Source: Acidobacteriaceae bacterium (GTDB lineage: Bacteria > Acidobacteriota > Terriglobia > Terriglobales > Acidobacteriaceae). Taken from it: a stretch of 64,000 nt of DNA. A program made the position numbers and the translations under genes. Under the pieces are notes generated by a model. The model was not told the origin of the DNA and did not search any database. It worked only from the letters and a program-made list of their open reading frames with translations. The DNA lies in contig JAJPKO010000055.1 of NCBI GenBank assembly GCA_021323655.1, positions 1 through 64,000 of the forward strand, read 5' to 3'. This document shows, in pieces, positions 21,589 through 30,496 of this stretch (positions are counted from its first letter, which is position 1; each line of letters opens with the position of its first letter).

Positions 21589-22080
21589 ATGTCAGTGTGT
21601 CCGGAACGTTTGAGGAAACTCTCAATGGATGTCGAGGAGGGTATGTCTATGATCGTTGAGGCACAAAGCAAAGGCCCTGGCATCAGCGGACTGTATGTAG
21701 GCGCGGCGAACGTGCGGCGGCATTTCCCTCGGAGCGTATCGGCAATCGAACTGCAGTTAGATCACCTCCGAATTCAATGCGGTCTCAAGCCCGAGTTCTG
21801 GCAGGGCCGCCCCGAGATTTACGACTCTCGGCTCTGCGCCTGGCTCGAAGTCAGGCACATGAACAAGGACCGTCATCGGACCAAAGTTCGGTTGGCCATG
21901 ATTCCCGAAGGGGGAAACTCCTTCCGCCTTGAAACGATTTCGATCGCGCGACGCGATCGCGCTCGCAACACGTATGGCTCTTCCGAGCGCGACCTGATTC
22001 GATTCGATGGCGGCGACCACGAGCAGCCGACTACGGGCATTGTCGACGGAATTCTGAACCTTTCTACTCAACGTGAATAA
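21589..22080 (+). CDS. Conserved-looking hypothetical protein
   Basis: 163-aa ORF in tight operon context. Confidence 0.55.
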   Translation: MSVCPERLRKLSMDVEEGMSMIVEAQSKGPGISGLYVGAANVRRHFPRSVSAIELQLDHLRIQCGLKPEFWQGRPEIYDSRLCAWLEVRHMNKDRHRTKVRLAMIPEGGNSFRLETISIARRDRARNTYGSSERDLIRFDGGDHEQPTTGIVDGILNLSTQRE

Positions 22081-22091
22081 GGGAGATTCTT

Positions 22092-22547
22092 ATGAAAAAC
22101 AATCTTACGCGCCGTAGCATTCTGGCAGGGTTGGCTGCCTTTACGGCCACTGCGGCCAGCTATGCGCAATGGTCCAACCCGCAGGACGATGTGCCCGCCT
22201 ACCATCCCAATGCTCCGTTCAAGGTCGGCGCGCTCCCGCCCATCAAGTCGGGCAACGATCTCACCGGACCGAATTTCCGCTATCCTTGGCAGGTCCATGT
22301 TTACCAGCAGGCGGCCAAAGTCGGAAATGTGCTCTACCAGCTTCCCTGCAACTGCCGCTGTGACCGTTCTGTCGGCCATACCAGCTTGCGCAGTTGTTTT
22401 GAGACTTTGCACGGAACGGCGTGCGACATCTGCGCGAAGTCGGCGTTCTTCGCGTATCAGCAGACCAGACTAGGGAAGAGCCCGGCGCAGATTCGCGCGG
22501 CAATTGCACGGCACGAGTACGAGAGCATCGATCTGGAGAACCAGTAA
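22092..22547 (+). CDS. PCYCGC-motif-like Tat/secreted protein
   Basis: 'NLTRRSILAGLAAFTATAASYA', 'LPCNCRCDRSVGHTSLRSCFETLHGTACDICAKSAFFAYQQ'. Confidence 0.7.
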   Translation: MKNNLTRRSILAGLAAFTATAASYAQWSNPQDDVPAYHPNAPFKVGALPPIKSGNDLTGPNFRYPWQVHVYQQAAKVGNVLYQLPCNCRCDRSVGHTSLRSCFETLHGTACDICAKSAFFAYQQTRLGKSPAQIRAAIARHEYESIDLENQ

Positions 22548-22552
22548 GTTCC

Positions 22553-23836
22553 ATGACCTCTGTCGAATCCATTTTGCGTGTAACGACTGCAAGTATCCTG
22601 CTTTCGGCTGCGGTACTCCACGCCAGTGAGATCTCCGGTTTGGTGACGAACCGGACCGCCGGCAAACCTGCCGCGGGGGATATGGTAACGCTGGTCGATC
22701 CGCAGGCCGGAATGCGCGAATTGGATCGTGCAACCACAGACGCCAAGGGCAGATATACGCTGAATCTTCCCTCCGTCGGTCAGTTCCTGATCCGCGTGAC
22801 GCACCAAGGAGCAAGTTACTTTATTGCCGCTCCCCAGGGCGGCGCTCCCGGCGACATCTCTGTGTTCGACGTAGCTGCGAAACTGGACCGCGTTTCGATC
22901 GAGGCGGACATCCTGGAAGTCGAGGCCGAAAACGGCCAACTCCACGTTGTCGAGAGATACTTTGTTCACAACACCACCTCTCCGCCCCGTACCCATTGGA
23001 GTCCACGGAGCTTCGAAGTCATCCTGCCGCCGGAGGCAGTGATCGCAAGCGCGGCGGCGCAGCGGCCCAACGGCGTGTCCACCAGCATTGAACTCGACCG
23101 CAACGGGACAAAGGGCCACTATAGCTTCAACTTTCCCATTCAACCGGATGAGGGCGACAAGGACACGCTCTTCCAAATCGAATACTTGCTGCCTTACACC
23201 GCCAGTTCGTACACCTTTCATACTGATGTCTCGCTGCCTGCCCAGAGCGTTGGCGTGCTCCTGCCGAAGAGCATGAAGTTTCAGGCGCTGTCCGGGACGG
23301 CCTTCCAGTCAGTGCCCGCAGATCCAGCCGTCCAGACGTTTGTGGCTCGCAACGCTGTTCCTGCCAAGGCGCTGGCATTCACCGTATCGGGTTCCGGGTC
23401 GATGCCGCAGGAGACACAGGCCGACAATGGAGGACAAGTCAACTCGGCTTCCAGCAACCAGCCCGGCGGCGGTATCGGCGAACCTATCGGCACACCCGAT
23501 CCTCTGACCAAATACAAAGGGTGGTTTCTTGGCGGGCTGTTTTTGCTGCTGGCCGCTGCCGCAGCCTTCCTGCTGCGCAGATCTTCACGCGAAGCGTTTA
23601 GCGCTGAGACTGGCGCCACACAACGTACTGCTGTGATGTCGCCCAATTTGGCCTCATTCGAAGCTTCGCTGGCCAGAAAAGCGGCTCTCCTCCGCGATCT
23701 GAAGGAGAAGATGTTCGTACTCGAAAGCCGAAAACTGTCCAGCACGATCAGCCCTGAGGAGTACGTAGAAAAGAAAGCTGCGATAGAAACGGCCATGAGA
23801 CAGACGTGGAACACGACAGAGGAATTGTTCCGATGA
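22553..23836 (+). CDS. Membrane protein with carboxypeptidase-regulatory-like N-terminal domain
   Basis: 'SGLVTNRTAGKPAAGDMVTLVDPQAG...TTDAKGRYTLNLPSVGQFLIRV' plus C-terminal TM 'WFLGGLFLLLAAAAAFLL'. Confidence 0.7.
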   Translation: MTSVESILRVTTASILLSAAVLHASEISGLVTNRTAGKPAAGDMVTLVDPQAGMRELDRATTDAKGRYTLNLPSVGQFLIRVTHQGASYFIAAPQGGAPGDISVFDVAAKLDRVSIEADILEVEAENGQLHVVERYFVHNTTSPPRTHWSPRSFEVILPPEAVIASAAAQRPNGVSTSIELDRNGTKGHYSFNFPIQPDEGDKDTLFQIEYLLPYTASSYTFHTDVSLPAQSVGVLLPKSMKFQALSGTAFQSVPADPAVQTFVARNAVPAKALAFTVSGSGSMPQETQADNGGQVNSASSNQPGGGIGEPIGTPDPLTKYKGWFLGGLFLLLAAAAAFLLRRSSREAFSAETGATQRTAVMSPNLASFEASLARKAALLRDLKEKMFVLESRKLSSTISPEEYVEKKAAIETAMRQTWNTTEELFR

Positions 23837-24540
23837 ACGAAACTGGCTTTTCGATGATCAAGGCCGGCGAATCATGGCGGACCTGCGAATTCTTTGAATC
23901 CTTGCCGAGCGCGGTGTTGAACGACTTTGAGTCGATTGCCTCGTTCTCTTCCTGTCCTCCGAGCACGCAACTATTTGTCGAAAGCCAGAAAGCGTCGAAC
24001 ATCTACATTGCGTACGATTGCCAGGTGAAGCTCTTCACCCGCTCAAGCGACAGCAGGCGCTTCATTCTGCGCATCGCCAAGCCGGGCGAGCTACTGGGGT
24101 TGTCCTCCGTGTTCACCGGTGACCCATATCAGATGACAGCCGAGACGTTGTATGCATGCACTGTGGCATCGGTTCGACGCTCGGATTTTCTGGACTTCTT
24201 GAATCGTTTTCCTGAGGCCTACAAGGGCGTGGCGCGTGAGTTGAGCCTGGGTCAACAGCGAGCCTGCGACCGTCTGCGGATGATCGGACTCGCCCATGGC
24301 ACTTCGGCGAAGATCGGTCGGTTACTGTTGGAGTGGTGCGCCACTGGACGAAAGACGGACCATGGCGCCCGCATCCATCTCGCGCTTACCCATGGGGAGA
24401 TTGCCGAGTGTATCGGCGCGTCCCGCGAGACGGTGACCCGCGTGTTGAGCGACTTCCGGCGGCGGCGAATTGTGGACGTGCACGGCGCGATCCTGACCGT
24501 CATGGACCGTGGGGCGCTCGAGAGCTGTTCCGATGTTTAG
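23833..24540 (+). CDS. Crp/Fnr-family transcriptional regulator
   Basis: cNMP-binding-like fold and HTH 'THGEIAECIGASRETVTRVLSDFRRRRIVDVHGAILTV'; ATGA overlap with the upstream gene. Confidence 0.9.
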   Translation: MNETGFSMIKAGESWRTCEFFESLPSAVLNDFESIASFSSCPPSTQLFVESQKASNIYIAYDCQVKLFTRSSDSRRFILRIAKPGELLGLSSVFTGDPYQMTAETLYACTVASVRRSDFLDFLNRFPEAYKGVARELSLGQQRACDRLRMIGLAHGTSAKIGRLLLEWCATGRKTDHGARIHLALTHGEIAECIGASRETVTRVLSDFRRRRIVDVHGAILTVMDRGALESCSDV

Positions 24541-24550
24541 CGCGGAAGTC

Positions 24551-24570
24551 AAATGCAGAAACCTGCATTT
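24551..24570. repeat. Perfect 8-bp inverted repeat (AAATGCAG-AAAC-CTGCATTT)
   Basis: Directly read, immediately after the Crp-family gene. Confidence 0.5.
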
Positions 24571-24592
24571 CATTGTGGCCCCAGAGGAATCT

Positions 24593-24673
24593 CGCCCCAA
24601 ATGGGGCAGGATGTGCCGGATTTGCGGCACTGCGAATGGCGCCCACCAGAGATCTCGTGCCGGATTTCCCTGC
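24593..24673. promoter_or_regulatory. Three-site UAS array: 24593-24608 CGCCCCAAATGGGGCA, 24614-24629 TGCCGGATTTGCGGCA, 24658-24673 TGCCGGATTTCCCTGC
   Basis: Copies of the recurrent palindrome; first two start 21 bp apart, next 44 bp. Confidence 0.6.
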
Positions 24674-24714
24674 GATAGGTGCGATTTATCTGCTTGATAC
24701 TTCCAAAAACCGTT

Positions 24715-24730
24715 TGGCATCGGACGTGCT
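24715..24730 (+). promoter_or_regulatory. Sigma-54-like -24/-12 promoter (TGGCATCGGACGTGCT)
   Basis: GG-N10-GC downstream of the UAS array. Confidence 0.6.
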
Positions 24731-24839
24731 GTTAGAAGGGGCAGGAAACGAGCGACCAGCACAGAGATCGCGTTCTTGATGGCCTGGTCTGCTTTGACGA
24801 CTTGTCTGATTTTTCATCTCAAGATCAACGGAGAATACT

Positions 24840-25202
24840 GTGAGAAAAACGCCCCTCTTCGTCCTCGCCCTCACCGCTGTCATGATTCCGGCAATCCAGC
24901 AGGTTCATGCCGCTTCCCACCCCCTTGAGGGAGTCATCAGCGACACCATGTGCGGCAAAAAGCACATGCTCCCAGGCAAGACCGATGCCGAATGCATTCA
25001 GGAGTGCGTGAAGGGAAAGACCAGCTATGCGCTCGTAGTCGGCAGCAAGGTCTACACGCTGGACGGCAAACCCGAAACCATCGCTCCCTTCGCCGGTAAG
25101 CACGTGCAGGTTGAGGGTAGCGTCAAGGGGAACACCATCACCGTCACAGCGGTACATGAGGCCAAGGCCGCCATGCCCAAAATGCCCGGCATGCCCATGT
25201 AG
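24840..25202 (+). CDS. Small exported protein with Cys pairs (hypothetical)
   Basis: GTG start; signal peptide; 'LEGVISDTMCGKKHM...DAECIQECVKGKTSYALVVGSKVYTLDG'. Confidence 0.7.
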   Translation: MRKTPLFVLALTAVMIPAIQQVHAASHPLEGVISDTMCGKKHMLPGKTDAECIQECVKGKTSYALVVGSKVYTLDGKPETIAPFAGKHVQVEGSVKGNTITVTAVHEAKAAMPKMPGMPM

Positions 25203-25210
25203 TCGTGTTT

Positions 25211-25244
25211 CGCACTGCCCGCCGTTCCAACGGCGGGCAGTGCG
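25211..25244. terminator. Perfect 16-bp stem hairpin
   Basis: CGCACTGCCCGCCGTT-CC-AACGGCGGGCAGTGCG, 8 nt after the stop at 25202. Confidence 0.7.
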
Positions 25245-25309
25245 GCATCGATGCTTTCAGGGAATTGATTGAGCACGGCTATGAGGACGACAAACCGGGA
25301 TTCCAGGTG

Positions 25310-26205
25310 GAAGAAGGCGGAACCGTTTCGAGGATGTCTACGGCGAATCGCTTGACGAGGAACTACTCATCATGCCGTGGGAGTCTCAACGGCGCCTTCT
25401 CGGGAAGCGGCAGAGAGAACAAACTCCGGTGCCTTCCTTTCCTGTTCTTCGGCCCACGACTGTCGCCCTGGTTCATGCGGCAGGGCGATGGTTGGCCGGG
25501 TTCGTGTGTGCAGTCTTTTCTGCAGGCTGAAAGAGAGGTTGGGGTTCCACGCCCCCAAAAGATGCGGGAGCGTTCATCTGCTCGGCACAACGGTTGGTTC
25601 AGACTTTACAAGTCGCCGACGCAGATGAGCCAGGATCAACAGCCGGGCAGTAAATGGAATGCGCTCAACAGGAGAGTGACGATCTTCTGCTACGTTCCGA
25701 CAATGGCGGGAACACATACCTATACCTGGAGCAGCAAAATGGAGCAAGGTTGGTAGTTCTCGATGTAACTAACCCCGCTCATATCAAGCTGGCTGCGACC
25801 GTTGAGACGGAACTGTCCCATCCCTACGACTTTGTTCAGGCTGTGGGCGGCACCTTCGAGTTGATTCGCTTCCGCGACGGCACCGGGATTGCATTTCTCG
25901 ACTTCCGTTACGCCAAAACGCCTCGTGTAGAGAACAACAGGAACGTTGCTTCTGAGCCCATCGAGAGGCTGGGCGCTTCAGGTTATCTTGCCGTTGCACG
26001 GCTCGGCGGGATCGAAGCGGTCAATTTGCACGGCCGTGATGTGCAGGTAATCGACACCGCGGTAGCACCGCAGCTCCTTGCAACTGTTGCTCATGTGCCC
26101 CGGGAGGCTTCGCGCGAGGAAACGGGTACGACGTTTCTTCTTGGCGACGAGGGTTTCACTGTGATCCGTCGCAAGGACGTCGAAGAACAGCATGCCCCAA
26201 CATGA
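25310..26205 (+). pseudogene. Decayed region including a beta-propeller/LVIVD-like fragment (25654-26205)
   Basis: Coding-like text spread over frames ('NRFEDVYGESLDEELLIMPWESQRRLL', 'ARLVVLDVTNPAHIKLAATVE'). Confidence 0.35.
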
Positions 26206-26420
26206 GTTGAGCATGAGGGGGAGCTAGGATAACCTTGAAGCACCTGCAAAGGCAAGCTGAATGCAATGCGGGGCACAACGGACGGGCGCCTATCTGGACT
26301 CCGGTTGGACGTCCAGTTTTCCGTTGTTTTTCCATTCAACAGGCCGGCGCCTATCCGAATGCGGCCCGAGCCCTGAGGCCGGACTTTATCCGCGCAAATG
26401 ATTTGCTCGGCGCTTGACGG

Positions 26421-26810
26421 TCACATTGCTCCAGCGTCCTTGGCCATCTGCTCGTGCATATCGGCGAGTTCCTGCATCTTGGTAGCCATGTACTTGAAGG
26501 ACTGCGCGAAATACTCACAATGATTTACCGTGCCCGTAGCGAACTTCGATGAACTGGTCATGGGGTTTTTCTTATACGCCTTAGCCATCTCCTGATGCTC
26601 CTTGGCTTGAGCCAGGTAATCCTGCGCCGTCGCATGGTAATACTCCGCAACACGTCGGTGTTCCGCCGGCGTCTTCGCGGAGGCGATCGGGGAGAGAAGC
26701 TGCTGTTTGCTGAGCTTTTCCGGTTTGTGCTTTTGGGCAGTCGAAACCTGCCAAACAGCAGAGAGCATAACCACGAAAACAATTGCAAGAATTCCTAACG
26801 AACGTTTCAT
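26421..26810 (-). CDS. Small secreted helical protein, family A paralog
   Basis: Signal peptide; 'LSKQQLLSPIASAKTPAEHRRVAEYYHATAQDYLAQAKEHQEMAKAY'. Confidence 0.7.
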   Translation of the reverse strand: MKRSLGILAIVFVVMLSAVWQVSTAQKHKPEKLSKQQLLSPIASAKTPAEHRRVAEYYHATAQDYLAQAKEHQEMAKAYKKNPMTSSSKFATGTVNHCEYFAQSFKYMATKMQELADMHEQMAKDAGAM

Positions 26811-27105
26811 CTGGTCCTCCACTGATCACTGAGATTGGAATTGCAGGGATGCTCTAAGTAATGCCCTTGGCCCCTCTGGATCTGATGTGAGCAAACACTC
26901 GCCGGAAGCAAGAGCATACATCAGCCGCAATTGATCGCCGCTGTGTCCTTCAGAGGTGGTTCAACCCTATTTCTGATTCCAAGTATTGTCACAAAAGCGA
27001 TATATTCTCAAAATTTCTGCTTCCATAACCGTGAGTTAAGAAATTCGCCATTTGAATCTTGAAGGGCGAGCAGAATGTAGCTTCAAACTACTGTCTTCCA
27101 AATGT

Positions 27106-28179
27106 TTAGAATTGCATCTGCATCTTTTCGAGCGGCAATTCGACATCGAGTGTCCGCCCCTGCCGATAGACGCTAAGCCTCAGTTCTTGACCTGGCCGTG
27201 AACGCAGTAGGGTTTGGGCGAGTTGGGCAGCGGACGTGAACGGTTCTCCATTCACAGCAACGATGATGTCGCCACCCAACACATATGGCTTGTCGGAGAT
27301 TGTCACCATGCGCGACCCCGCTCTGAGGCCCGCCGCCTGCGCCGGCGAACCGGGAAGCACTTCCTCGACGAGAAAGCCATGCTTCACCGGAAGGCCGAAC
27401 AGTTCTGCAGTTGTCGAAGTCACCTCGCTTCCCGTGAAGCCGAGCATCGGCCTGTAGGGATGGCCCATCTCGATCAGATCGGGAAGGACGGTTTTTGCGA
27501 GATCGATAGGAATGGCGAAACCCATATTCTGCGTGTTCTTGAGGATGGCGTCATTAATCCCGATGACCTGGCCGGTCGAGTTGAGCAGTGGTCCGCCACT
27601 ATTGCCTGGATTGATGGCGGCGTCAGTCTGAATGAAGGAGTCCTGCAGTTCCATCGCGGCGCCGTCGAGGCTACGTTTGACTGCGCTGACAACGCCCACT
27701 GTGAGGCTTTTGTCCAGCCCAGCGGGGTTCCCAATTGCCATGACTTTTTGACCCACCTCAAGGTCCTGCGAGGAGCCGAGCAGCACGGGAAAGAGCTCGT
27801 CCTTCGGCACATCGACCTGCAGCAAGGCGATGTCGAGCTGGGGCGCGGTGCCGACTACGTGTGCGGGCACCTGCCTTGTACCCGCTGTAGCGGTGATGAC
27901 GTCCCGATTCTCGATGATGTGATAGGCAGTGAGAACTCGTCCTTCCCGGTCGATCACGAAGCCGGTCCCTGTGCTCGTTTCAACAGTGTCATTCGCATGC
28001 TGATCGAGTGGAGATTTCACGGTGGTCCTGGCGACAATGTACACAACGCCGCGGCTAGCCTGGCGGAACACCGCGATTGTGTTCTGCTCGTCCGGCGTCA
28101 ACTTCACGCTCTGTGCGTGGACAGCATCTACGCTCGATAGAACCAGAATTCCGGCCTGAATCCAACCTGCAATCCGCAT
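27106..28179 (-). CDS. HtrA/DegP-like trypsin-family serine protease with PDZ domain
   Basis: 'AYHIIENRDVIT', 'LDIALLQVD', catalytic 'INPGNSGGPLLNSTGQVIGIND', C-terminal PDZ. Confidence 0.9.
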   Translation of the reverse strand: MRIAGWIQAGILVLSSVDAVHAQSVKLTPDEQNTIAVFRQASRGVVYIVARTTVKSPLDQHANDTVETSTGTGFVIDREGRVLTAYHIIENRDVITATAGTRQVPAHVVGTAPQLDIALLQVDVPKDELFPVLLGSSQDLEVGQKVMAIGNPAGLDKSLTVGVVSAVKRSLDGAAMELQDSFIQTDAAINPGNSGGPLLNSTGQVIGINDAILKNTQNMGFAIPIDLAKTVLPDLIEMGHPYRPMLGFTGSEVTSTTAELFGLPVKHGFLVEEVLPGSPAQAAGLRAGSRMVTISDKPYVLGGDIIVAVNGEPFTSAAQLAQTLLRSRPGQELRLSVYRQGRTLDVELPLEKMQMQF

Positions 28180-28201
28180 TGTCCCTCGTCCTCCAAACCT
28201 G

Positions 28202-28759
28202 TCAAGCTATCAATCGTGACGTGCCCTCAGCCGCATCGCCACCGACCGCACCACTTCGAAGTTGCCTGCGTCGCGCTGCGGGGAAAGGGGGTCTGCAACC
28301 CACGGGCTCCGCGGGCGCAAGATTCCGACATCCCAGGTTCGCAAGGGCAACACGAACACTCTGCGCGAAGTTCCATGTCCCGCCTGCAGATTCCGCCGCA
28401 TCCAAGGACTTGAACACCATCTTCAGACCAAAGATAACTTCGTGCCCGGGTCCGCAGACCGAGGCATAGTGCGCGTGTCTTTCGCAGGCACATCCCGTTC
28501 GCGCCACCGCTTCGCGTTCGATGGGACGAAGGGTGTCGACGATTTCAAACATCGTCTGTAACACTTGAATGCATGCCGGGCACGAGGCGCCGTCAAACTT
28601 ATCGTGACCATTGTGACGCCCGCTCAACCGCAAACGGTAAGTCATTTGTGCAGTTCGTCCCGATACAACCGCAGCCTCGCCGGGCTGAATGCGGAAACCA
28701 ACGTGAAACTTGGGGACTAACTCACAGAGTGTGAGGGAGTTCTTTTGTCGCGACTTCAA
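28202..28759 (-). CDS. Hypothetical Cys-containing ORF, uncertain
   Basis: Open frame with 'ASCPACIQVLQTMFEIVDTLRPIEREAVARTGCACERHAHY'; no recognised family. Confidence 0.3.
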   Translation of the reverse strand: MKSRQKNSLTLCELVPKFHVGFRIQPGEAAVVSGRTAQMTYRLRLSGRHNGHDKFDGASCPACIQVLQTMFEIVDTLRPIEREAVARTGCACERHAHYASVCGPGHEVIFGLKMVFKSLDAAESAGGTWNFAQSVRVALANLGCRNLAPAEPVGCRPPFPAARRRQLRSGAVGGDAAEGTSRLIA

Positions 28760-28804
28760 ATTCTCCTCCCGGCTATTGCAAAATCTTCCCGGCCGAACAA
28801 CCCG

Positions 28805-29386
28805 CTACTGCTGGATGCTTATCTCTTTCGCGATCTTCCGATGCTCGGACCGCCACTTGCCAGCCGCTCGTTTAATTGAGTTGACATCCCAAGAAACGTT
28901 CGGTGAAGCGGGTCCCGGTCTTGCGACAGTCAGGTCGTGATCGAGTTGGGAAGCGCCAGAATTCAGTTGGGCCTGCAGATGCTCCAGTTTGCTTAGGCGC
29001 CGCTCCAATTCCCTTCGCTGCGCGTCGGTCAGCCCTTTCCTGAACTCCTGGTGAGTCGCCGTCAGATCGGTGAGAGCCGTCTCCAGTTGTTCTCTGAGAT
29101 CCGATAGAGCATCTAAGTCGTTCGACGAGTAACTCACACGGCTGCGGCTCCACGGGCTGCCAATCCGCGGCATCTGGTTAACCGTCCCCTTAAGCCGTTC
29201 TATCGCGTCCATGCACCTGGCGAAAGTCATCCGCTGGGCGGGCGTCGCGATCATGCGTACGGCCTGATCGTAAGCCTCGGTCGACCGGTGATGTCCGATG
29301 TGCATAGTTCCTCCGCGTTGGGCAAGCGCCAGAGACACGGAAGCCAGCAGCAGAATCATTAGGAGTGATTTCACGGTTGTCTTCAC
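28805..29386 (-). CDS. Small secreted helical protein, family B paralog
   Basis: GTG start; signal peptide; 'GSPWSRSRVSYSSNDLDALSDLREQLETALTDLTATHQEF...WRSEHRKIAKEISIQQ'. Confidence 0.65.
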   Translation of the reverse strand: MKTTVKSLLMILLLASVSLALAQRGGTMHIGHHRSTEAYDQAVRMIATPAQRMTFARCMDAIERLKGTVNQMPRIGSPWSRSRVSYSSNDLDALSDLREQLETALTDLTATHQEFRKGLTDAQRRELERRLSKLEHLQAQLNSGASQLDHDLTVARPGPASPNVSWDVNSIKRAAGKWRSEHRKIAKEISIQQ

Positions 29387-29450
29387 TGTGAACTCCTTTC
29401 GCGCGAAGGTCGGAAAAACCGATCTCGCGCTCTTCAAATGCTCCTCGCAC

Positions 29451-29732
29451 TCAGCGGTTCTCGGCAGCGAGATGAAACTGTTCGAGAGGCGATAGACGCC
29501 GGAACTTCTCCCTGTACCACTGTTCAAGCCGGGTGTCGTGCTGGTACCACCAGGCGTCGAATGTTGCCGTCGATACGCGATCTCGCGCATCGCAGGCGTC
29601 CTTACTCCCAAACGTGTCTGTGTGCCGGCGTTCAGCCCGCGTGTTACTTGTCTGCGCAGCGATGAGTGCGAGAGCGCTGATCGCCAGGATGCCGCCAAGA
29701 AGAATGCTTTTGCGTCTCAATGAAAGTCTCAT
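29451..29732 (-). CDS. Small secreted protein, family C paralog (WYRxKxxRxSPxE)
   Basis: Signal peptide; 'RLEQWYREKFRRLSPLEQFHLAAENR'. Confidence 0.6.
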   Translation of the reverse strand: MRLSLRRKSILLGGILAISALALIAAQTSNTRAERRHTDTFGSKDACDARDRVSTATFDAWWYQHDTRLEQWYREKFRRLSPLEQFHLAAENR

Positions 29733-29767
29733 GGCGGTTTCCTCAAACTGATCGCACATTTCTTGAA

Positions 29768-29783
29768 TGCACTCTGCGTGCCA
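29768..29783 (-). promoter_or_regulatory. Sigma-54-like -24/-12 promoter (TGGCACGCAGAGTGCA on minus)
   Basis: GG-N10-GC with full TGGCACG; about 37 nt upstream of the 29732 start. Confidence 0.7.
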
Positions 29784-29889
29784 AATGAAACTCCTTGCGG
29801 ATGTCGGAATTTCGGACCGCAAGTGGCTCGTCAGAAGAGAGATATGCGCAGCGGCACATACTTCAGAGAGGGCGGCTCAACTTCGGCGT

Positions 29890-29905
29890 TGCCTCATCTG
29901 AGGCA
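29890..29905. promoter_or_regulatory. Perfect palindromic-arm UAS (TGCCTCA-TC-TGAGGCA)
   Basis: Perfect 7-bp arms; 116 bp from the -24 GG. Confidence 0.65.
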
Positions 29906-30192
29906 GCGCTGGCTGGAAACGGTCAAACGATCAGAATCATGTCAGCGAACTGAACCGTTGACAAAAAGATCGACGTCGCAGTCCACCGGAACACGACGGC
30001 GAATTCGTTGGGTTGAACACTTTTAGATGGTCAATTGAAGGAACAGGGTCGGAGGCTGGGCCGGCCAGAATTCCCCGATCTGCGGTTCTCATCGAAACAA
30101 GTACCTGGACTTCGATCAGGTAGTGCTGCATCGGCTTTGAATTGCGGCAAATGCCAGGAATTCCGGAGCAATTCGAGCCGCCAGAAACAGGA

Positions 30193-30258
30193 GATTGGCA
30201 GGATTCACTTGCCCCTGTATTGAATACGGAGGCAAGGCTGGAATGTCGACTCTCGACA
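30193..30258. repeat. About 66-bp direct repeat, copy 1 (copy 2 at 34142-34208)
   Basis: 'TTGGCAGGATTCACTTGCCCCTGTATTGAATACGGAGGCAAGGCTGGAATGTCGACTCTCGACATCG' versus the copy at 34142, few mismatches. Confidence 0.8.
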
Positions 30259-30261
30259 TCG

Positions 30262-30425
30262 CACCAGACATTTTGGGAGAAGGTCGACGAAGCCCAAATG
30301 AATAGTTTGGACCGGCGGCTTCGAAAACTCGCGCCATCTGGAAGCTGACCTGAATTCCAGTACTCTGCTCATGAGCCAGATCCTGATGGATGCCAAACCA
30401 GGGCTCGGATCTCCCAAGCTGCTTG
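30262..30425 (+). pseudogene. Degenerate fragment of a family B gene
   Basis: 'CAGACATTTTGGGAGAAGGTCGACGAAGCCCAAATGAATAGTTTGGACCGGCGG...CTCATGAGCCAGATCCTGATGGATGCCAAACCAGGGCTCGGATCTCCCAAGC' parallels 'HQAFWGELNEAQKNGLDRQLRKL...LLMSQILMDAKPGPGSPKL'. Confidence 0.75.
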
Positions 30426-30496
30426 ACGTAACTGGGGCCGAGTGACCCATGCAGGGCATCCATTCAAGTAGCCAGAGCGCCAACTCCGCACAATGT

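Noticed and set aside
22421-22552. Upstream extension of the 22553-23836 ORF
   Set aside because: Overlaps the 3' end of the PCYCGC-like gene in a different frame; ATG 22553 follows its stop.
27214-28140. 308-aa ORF opposite the HtrA-like protease
   Set aside because: Antisense of a gene with clear catalytic motifs.
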